64,000 bases of DNA, from assembly GCA_003667245.1 (NCBI GenBank), contig RCNN01000006.1, positions 62,001 through 126,000 of the forward strand. The letters are read 5' to 3'. Below, piece by piece: positions 57,158 through 64,000 of the stretch (the first letter of the stretch is position 1; each line of letters begins with the position of its first letter). Source of the DNA: Heterostelium multicystogenum. Lineage: Eukaryota > Evosea > Eumycetozoa > Acytosteliales > Acytosteliaceae. Below the pieces are notes generated by a model that was not told where the DNA came from, ran no database searches, and saw nothing but the letters and a program-made list of their open reading frames with translations. A program made the position numbers and the translations under genes.

Positions 57158-59808
57158 ATGTTTAAAAGGAAATCAACTAGATTTTCACCTCAAGGTAGCT
57201 ATGTAGCACTACCGAGAGGTGGGTACATTGTAAAAAGCAAATTGGAAATATTCAATTCGGTGTACCACCAGAGACGATCAAGGATTCGATGGCGATGAAA
57301 ATAGATGTGCCTACTATCTATGTCTTCCCGGAAGATCTTTGGGACCGAAGAACAGGTATCAATGCAGCAGAGGCAGAGTTTCCTGCCTATTTCAACTTTT
57401 TCATTCTGAAGCGAAAGGTCGTTTTTGTGTGCACCAAAAGAGCAGGAGTCGCGTATTAGAATCGTATTCCAAGAGACCCTGCTTGGTCCAGCCGACTTTA
57501 ACCGTAATCAAGATCAGCAGATGAATCAAGATTTCCTTCAGGAGTTTCACTCCTCATACCCAAAGGACGAGATTCCAAAACTCGAGCAGGAGTGTAAATA
57601 CCTGCGTACCTTCCAATCAGTTGATGAACTGTTCAACTTTGTGCTGTTCGACGATAATGGTGTGGCTAAGCTATCAGATGGAGTAGAGATTCATTATGTA
57701 TCAGAAGAGTCGGCCTTCAGAGTTATTGAAAGACCCGATCCTTCACTGGCAACCACAACATCAGAGCCAGGAGCGGCACAGGAGCAGGATCATCACTTAA
57801 TTTCGTATCTACCATCAAAGATTAGTTTTCCAGATGTTGCCAACACCATTGCTGCTACCAAATGATGTTTTCGATCCCCCTACATTTGGTATCACAATTA
57901 TTGGCTCATCTCACGGATTTGATCCAAAGAAATCAACAACTGGTTTTGTATTATGGGTAAACAAAAGAGGAAGTAAGTAATTAGTATTCATTTACATGTA
58001 ACTTTCGAATCTTTATTAATACATTATTTATAGTTATGGTTGATCCACCTTTAAATTCAAGTAATTTCCTATTGAATCAAGGTGTACCAACTAGAAGAAT
58101 CGATCATATTGTATTAACACATTGTCATGCGGATCATGACTCTGGAACTTTTCAGAAATTGTTGGAAGAATACCAAATCACAGTTGTTACAACACCAACT
58201 ATTTTGAATTCATTCCTACGAAAATATAGCGCACTATCCAATCTATCTCAAGAACTACTCCGAAGATTATTTATTTTTCAGACCAGTTATCATTGGAGAG
58301 CCAATGACCATCGCTGTAATTATATGCCAATATTAGTAGGCTTTATCAAATTTATACTAATAGTAAAAATATTAATATTTCATAGGGTGCCAGAATTTAA
58401 CTTTTTCTATACTATACATACTATACCAACAATATCATTTGAGGTCTTTTTTCGGTGGAAAAAGCATGTATGTAATCAATTCAAGAATAGTATTGACATT
58501 CAGACGACTTATTTATTGTTATTGCTTTATTTTAGATATTATTCAGGTGATACTTGTTTTGATCCATCCAGAATTAAAGAAATGAATTCAAAGAATATTA
58601 TGAATACACAGAGAATGAATTTCTTTTTAAAACCTTGGAATCATACAGTTGTTTTACATGAGGCGGGTGTTCCCCCTATTCACACACCGGTATCAGTGCT
58701 GGCTTCACTTTCTCCAGATATAAAGAATCGTCTATATTTAGTTCACATTTCAGAGCACTCTCTTCCACAGTCGAGCGACTGAAGATTGCAAGAGAGGGTG
58801 TCAATCATACATTAAGATTGGATGTCGAAAAACAAATACATTCAGAAGCAGTCGATATTTTGAAGCTAATGGAGAATGTCGATATATTCAGATCAATTCC
58901 ACTTTCACAGGTTGCGGAGATTCTAAGAACAGCAAATAGGAAGAACTATCCACAGAACAGTGTTATTTATTGCACAACATACGGAGCCCGATGCATTCTT
59001 TGTTGTTGCATCAGGTATTGTCAAGGTCAGCGTAGGTGACCTGGAAAAGAACCTAATTGCAGGTGACTACTTCGGAGAGATGTCACTCATCATGGGAGGT
59101 TTGCGTTCAGCAAAGGTGTCAGCGGTCACTGATGTCGAGGTTTTGGTATTCAGCAAAGAGGACTTTTTATCCATCACAAGAAACAGCACAGAGTCGATCA
59201 ATTTTGTAACTAAATTGTGGGAGATGAGAAACGAAAAATCATGGAAACTATCAATTTAAATAGTGTACTGAATAGATGTACAAACTCTCAAAAACAGCGT
59301 TACAATCGATATTACATAGAGAACAAGTAAGTTGCTTTATTCTAAATCTCTTTGTATTAGTTCTAATCTTTTTATTATCATCATAAAAAAGCTCACGGAG
59401 AATTCAATTTTATGGCAAAAGGGAAGATATTGCATCATTTGGATGTTTGGTTGCTGAGGGTTCATTTGAATTCTCTGAGCAAGATTTAGAAAAGATTTAC
59501 GAAAGGATCGTTCTTGGGTGATATTAATGCAATGTCCGACGATCCACCATCAAAACATAAAACAACAGTTATTGCAAAAGAAAATGTAAATAGTATTTTA
59601 ATACGATTGTTAGTGACATTCATACTAATTAGAGGCTTATTATCCAAATGTACAGAGTGTAATTTATAAAGTATATTCAAATGATTTAATCAGGTTTTTC
59701 CGTCATAATCCGGGATTACAGCTTTCATTTTTAGATACAATGTTTGTTGATGCATTTAGAGATCAACCTTTAGCTTTCTCAACAATAAACGAGAGACTAA
59801 TCTATTAG
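57158..59808 (+). CDS. Cyclic-nucleotide phosphodiesterase with MBL fold and two cNMP-binding domains (PdeD/PdeE, GbpA/GbpB type), frameshifted
   Basis: Exons about 57158-57972, 58034-58315, 58386-58467, 58536-59326, 59392-59585 and 59635-59808. N-terminal part includes YVALPRGGYIVK and DVPTIYVFPEDLWDRRTGIN. The metallo-beta-lactamase core has GITIIGSSHGFDP, HCHADHDSGTFQKLLEEY (metal ligands HxHxDH, about 58120), YYSGDTCFDP and NHTVVLHEAGVPPIHTP. A first cNMP-binding domain has the phosphate-cassette pattern YFGEMSLIMGGLRSAKVSA (59072-59130); a second, more divergent one starts about 59392 (LTENSILWQKG, FGCLVAEGSFEF). This order matches dictyostelid class-II phosphodiesterases that are activated by cAMP or cGMP. 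About eight single-base indels interrupt the frame, mostly in T or A runs (for example 57424, 58276, 58395, 58776, 58968, 59235). cAMP versus cGMP specificity cannot be told. Confidence 0.8.
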
Positions 59809-59932
59809 ATTAGGTTCATTGTATTTGAATAATTAAATGAAGAAGTTGGAGGTGTGAAAATACTATTTACAAGGTGTTTATTCGATGATAACAGTGTTAC
59901 AAAATCTATTTAAAGTATATTATAAAACTAAT

Positions 59933-61154
59933 CTAACATATAGAACAATACCATCTTCTTGCTCTTGGAGGTTCATCTTTGGTTTCTTCTTTCTCTTCTT
60001 CCTCTTCGTCACTAAAGTCAAGCGAATCTTTTTCAATTTTACTTATTTCAAAATCATCGTCTAATATATCGCTTGGGATCTTTGAAAGCATAAACCAGTT
60101 TTCTAAAGCATTTTGGTCATTAAAGTTTGGATCTTTTACGACTACAGGAGTAGGTGGGAATTCCACAGAATCTTGAAACGGTTATAATATCATCGATAGC
60201 ATCTATAATTGAATCAAAATCAGGTCTGTCTTTTGGATAGTAAGAGCAGCATTTAAGAGCTAAATTCCAGAAATCAGTTGGACAATCAGGAGGTAATACT
60301 TTTTTGTAGTGACTCCAAATCTAAATCAAAATTATTTTGAGGAAGTCTCTCTTCTAATTTAGTTTGTGTTATTAATTCAATTAAAAACCATTCCATAACT
60401 AAAATACGAAGTTAGTTATTTTCCTAAAATTTTTGTAAGTAGTACATACCTATATAAATCTGCTGAATAATTATATGGCATTCCTAAAATTACTTCTGGT
60501 GACATCCATTCATCTGTTCCACAAATAGTGTTTGTTAATGAAGAAGGATTCAAACTTTTAGCAAAAACCAAAGTCACATACTAAATAATAAATAAATTAG
60601 ATTTCAATAATAAAATTATTTTAATCATATTAATACAAACTTTTGATAGTCCAATCTTCTCCAACTAATAAGTTATTAGATTTCAAGTCTCTATGCATTA
60701 TGTTCTTTGAGTGTAAAAATCTCATTCCTTCAGCAATACTCCTAGCAATATGTAATTTAAGTAGCCATGGTAAATTAATGGAACTATCTCTTAAAATAGA
60801 ACTAAATCTCCACCATGTACCAATTCAGTAACTAAAAACAATAATGATTCTCTCTCTCCAACTCCAATGAATTCAACTATATTCTTATGCTTTTTACTAA
60901 ATAAATCTCTGTATATATTTTAATAATTAATAAATAATTAATTTTATATTGCCTCCAAATAATAATTACTTTAGAATATCTATTTCTCTATCAATGAATA
61001 CCAACAAGTCTGGATCCATCATATCTTTCTTTATTACTTTTACACAAACTGATCTATCGAAATACCATCCTTTATATACTTTTGAAAATGATCCTTTTGA
61101 AAACTCCAATTCCTCAACTTGTAGTTTATTTGTATCAACAATATAGTAATCCAT
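59933..61154 (-). CDS. TKL-type protein kinase, frameshifted
   Basis: Four exons: 60970-61154, 60641-60905, 60450-60580 and 59933-60398. Starts MDYYIVDTNKLQVEEL; the glycine loop reads FSKGSFSKVYKGWY and the ATP lysine is in VCVKVIKK. Catalytic loop HRDLKSNNLL (60671-60696), DFG in CDFGFAKSL, and activation/APE region CGTDEWMSPEVILGMPYNYS are present. A conserved late helix has PDCPTDFWNLALKCCSYYPK DRP. After the kinase domain comes an acidic tail (SLDFSDEEEEEKEETKD) ending in ARRWYCSIC. The frame is shifted by about five single-base indels (for example near 60800, 60562, 60385, 60300, 60170). Active-site residues all seem intact, so an active Ser/Thr kinase is expected. Substrate unknown. 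Confidence 0.78.
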
Positions 61155-62889
61155 TTTCTTTAACAAATTATTTTCTTGTACAATATTAAAATTTAGATTC
61201 TATTAAATGTATATTTATCTAAATTTATAAAATAGTTGATTGGATTTGTTGTTGTATTATTATTTTTAATTATTAAATATTTTGATTTGTTGTTTGTAAA
61301 TTTTTTAACTTGTAATACCGCCAAAACAAAACTAATACTAATTTGTAATTATATAAAAAAATAAAAAGTATAAATAATAATATTAATAAAAATAGAAATA
61401 ACAAATAATAATAATATTGTTGTTTATTATTATTAATATTATTTTAATTGTAATTGTAAAAATAGTTGTTGCTTTGATTTGCACAAATACAAAATACTAT
61501 TATATTGTAGATTATATTAAAATAATTGGAATGAATAAATTGCAAAAATTAATTTAATTACAATTTAGTGGTTTGGTGTTTTTGAGAACATCTTCACACT
61601 ACATTCGTGCAAAACATTACATAAACAACTACATAAAACAACTCATCACTCCCCCAATACCCCCCAATCAACAGCAACCAAGCAATCCTTTATTCTATCA
61701 TTATTATTATTAATATTATCAAACAATCTAATTAATCGAATCGATCTAGAATTCAACACACCATTGTATTATTGTTTTTATTTTATTTATTATCAACATG
61801 TTGTTGTTTATTAATTTTATTATTATTTATCAAATAAATTGATTTATTTATTTAATCTTATTGTTGTTGTTTGTGTTTTGTCAATTTTAGTTCTCTTTAA
61901 AGCGTTAGGAATGCTTGTGATAAAATAAAATCTCATGACATTCTCCTTATCATTCAAAGTGTTAATACAAAAATGATCATCAAGCTCCTATTAAACTCAA
62001 CAAGGTTTAAAACATCTCAATTAACCCTTTTGTAACCGGAAATCTCTCAAAGGTACAATCAACTGATCTTTAGAAGAGAAGATTACCATAAACCACCACA
62101 ATAATCTTATTCTTAAACATCATTTTAGTTTGATGATTGATTTCATTGATTCAGAATCGAATGCTTTGGTTGTCAATGAATATGAATGTTGTTTGATATC
62201 ATCGATTGCTTTGTCATTGAATGATTGATTGTATTGATTCAATAGATATAGAATCCACAGTCTTGCTCCTTGTGGATTTCATCTAATTAGGTCATATTTA
62301 AATGTTCTGACCCTCATATTTGGGAATGCTTCTTATTAGATAGCTTTTAATTCTATCTAAATCTTATTGATGTAAACGCCTTCCTTCAGCTACTGTATAC
62401 TCCTTGTGGCAGTATGAACTAAAACAAGAAACTCTCAGCTTCCTAGATTTTAATGGAGAGCATGGATTTCGTTCATTAAACCAACCTTTTACTGGACCAT
62501 ATCTAACAACTTCCATTGTATAAACAATAAAGTTCAACCCAGGTGTAATTTTACTCCTTTCAAATTTTTAGCAAGCAGACATCACCCAATAGACTTCAGA
62601 ATATATTGAAATCTTCATTGTGAACTTCAATTTTAATACAATGAAAGTTTGATAAAAATGTGGGTGTGAATCACAACTGATTTTAAACACAATTAAACCT
62701 TTGTTTTTAGGTTTGGGTTAAATCAAATCAATGTATTGTGTTTAAATTAAATAAATTGTTACTTCTTTTATAATAACAGAAGCAACATCAAACATCAAAA
62801 ACAAAAATCAATACACCAACACCTGACACCTATCATAGTTATAAAGTTATAGAGTTATATATATTTGTAAATATTTATTAATATTAATA
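61155..62889. other. Intergenic region
   Basis: Divergent promoters of the kinase (-) and the next + gene. AT-rich left half; the right half (62000-62700) is less AT-rich and holds an 8-bp inverted repeat (62252-62278), but no consistent gene was seen. Confidence 0.45.
62252..62278. repeat. 8-bp inverted repeat
   Basis: AATCCACA and TGTGGATT flank an 11-nt spacer; possible small hairpin. Confidence 0.5.
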
Positions 62890-63268
62890 ATGATTAGAGT
62901 ACTTAAAAATAAAGTTGAGTTTGGTTCTAGAATCATCTTTTTACATTACTCTGATGGTCTTGTAAAATACATTGTTGATGGAATCACCTTTGTGGGAGGA
63001 CCAATGGCAAGCTGCATGGACTCATATGTTGCCAATCCAAGAGAATGGCATTAACTATGTCTTTTGCTATCAACCAGGTTGCGGTTTGGTCGTTCAGCTT
63101 TCCCCCAATGGAAATAAAGATACATTCCGTGATAATACCTGGAAGAAGGATTGGCAAAGATTCGAAATTGTGCATGGTTACAAAAATAACCCCATTACCC
63201 TTAAAAGTATAAGACAAGGAGAAACTGACTATGACAAGTTCAACTCAGGAGTCTTAAACTACATTTGA
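62890..63268 (+). CDS. Small conserved-looking protein of unknown function, one frameshift
   Basis: From ATG 62890 the frame begins MIRVLKNKVEFGSRIIFLHY and then shifts near 62980; the other frame continues SPLWEDQWQAAWTHMLPIQE, NGINYVFCYQPGCGLVVQLS and FRDNTWKKDWQRFEIVHGYK, ending SGVLNYI. Corrected length about 126 residues. The regular Trp/Tyr spacing suggests a compact beta-rich fold, possibly lectin- or carbohydrate-binding-like, but I do not recognise the family. No signal peptide is visible. Confidence 0.6.
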
Positions 63269-63650
63269 GAAACTCTATCATCAATAGACCTCATTTATCC
63301 ATGAAAACCTGTTTCCAAACTCTTTTTAAATAAAATATTTGCCTTTACTCTTTTGTTTGTTTCTTATCCACAACAATTGTACACTTTCTTCACTAATAGC
63401 AAAATGATCATCAGGAAACTTTAAAACTCAATACCAAACAGGTTACTGTTTGATCAATTTAATTTGGAGTCAATGAGGATAGAGTAAATATTTATTTTCT
63501 AAAAAAGATCAATCAGAATGAACTTCACTCGAATCAATTAGATATTTTTTAAAATACTTAGAATTTGGTTTGCCAAAATCAATTTTATCCTAATTTGCTG
63601 ATGAAATTGAGTTATCTTTAATTGAAGAGTCTCATTTATTTTTAAGATCA
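63269..63650. other. Intergenic gap
   Basis: AT-rich between two same-strand ORFs; no gene seen. Confidence 0.5.
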
Positions 63651-63989
63651 ATGACAATGTTATTCAAAGAACACAGCTTACAGGTTGCTCATAAACATCT
63701 ATTTGCTTTGTTTGCCTTTACAGATGATAGATATACAAATTTTATCAATGAAGAATGGCCTCCTACCATTGAAAGTGTCTCAACACTGCCATCTTCACAC
63801 ATAGAGGAAATTAAGAATAAGCTATCCACCATTCTACGTCCACTATCCGATTACTTTTGGATATATAAAAGCAAGATATATTTGAAAAGGTTATTTGTCG
63901 AGGTACTGCAATGCCTTGATAACAATTTATTTGAAGACTTTCATATATTTATCATACAGTCAAAAAAGCGAAATGGAAGAATTGTATGA
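63651..63989 (+). CDS. Unrecognised ORF near the window end
   Basis: 112 codons from MTMLFKEHSLQVAHKHLFAL, with regular helical text (EEIKNKLSTILRPLSDYFWI, RLFVEVLQCLDNNLFEDFHI). The TGA at 63987-63989 may be an artefact: the neighbouring frame (AKWKNCMMAVN) stays open to the end of the window, so the gene may run on past it after a one-base shift. Function unknown. Confidence 0.45.
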   Translation: MTMLFKEHSLQVAHKHLFALFAFTDDRYTNFINEEWPPTIESVSTLPSSHIEEIKNKLSTILRPLSDYFWIYKSKIYLKRLFVEVLQCLDNNLFEDFHIFIIQSKKRNGRIV

Positions 63990-64000
63990 TGGCAGTCAAC

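Noticed and set aside
1..64000. tRNA, rRNA, CRISPR and transposon genes
   Set aside because: No convincing tRNA B-box plus clover pattern, no regular spaced repeats, and no reverse transcriptase, integrase or transposase motifs were seen by eye.

Overview
The window reads as nuclear DNA of a dictyostelid social amoeba. The evidence is very AT-rich intergenic DNA with simple repeats, short GT...AG introns of about 60-140 nt, TAA as the usual stop, Asn/Gln/Ser/acidic low-complexity inserts in proteins, and lineage-typical families: F-box/FNIP repeats, F-box/ankyrin with a short first exon, B-box/kelch-like proteins, a CARMIL-RhoGAP fusion, and a cyclic-nucleotide phosphodiesterase with an MBL fold plus two cNMP-binding domains. 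Species cannot be decided from the sequence.

Layout. 1.8-7.4 kb: F-box protein (+), two-exon ankyrin protein (-), two-exon F-box/FNIP protein (-). 7.9-9.5 kb: a gene of unknown function built from short exons (-). 9.8-12.8 kb: three-exon CARMIL-like LRR-RhoGAP (-). 16-19 kb: small frameshifted protein (+), syntaxin-8-like Qc-SNARE (-), Arf/Arl GTPase (-). 21-25 kb: B-box/kelch-like protein (+) and MFS transporter (-). 27-30.5 kb: five-exon two-RRM protein (+), SANT-like/C2H2 protein (-), PPQ/Cys-rich small protein (-). 31-37.6 kb: second B-box/kelch-like copy (+), tiny two-exon gene (+), secreted G8 (CEMIP/PKHD1L1-like) protein (+) with many frameshifts. 37.8-41.8 kb: RluA-type pseudouridine synthase (+), kelch relic (+), F-box protein (-). 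43-47.9 kb: FKBP15/WAFL-like protein (+). 47.9-55 kb: a 7-kb stretch without recognisable genes, with hairpins and a GC-rich island, upstream of an ARID protein (+). 57-61 kb: PdeD/PdeE-like phosphodiesterase (+) and TKL-type kinase (-). 62.9-64 kb: two unrecognised ORFs (+).

Functional threads: actin/Rac control (CARMIL-GAP, FKBP15-like), membrane traffic (SNARE, Arf), cyclic nucleotide and kinase signalling, and expanded ubiquitin-ligase adaptor families. I see no mobile element, tRNA, rRNA or CRISPR array.

A global property matters for reading the annotation. Many otherwise well-preserved genes, including likely essential ones, carry single-base indels, mostly in homopolymer runs, while long neighbouring genes are intact. 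This looks more like patchy sequence accuracy than true pseudogenes, but the sequence alone cannot decide. All exon models were made by eye from splice signals and phase matching.
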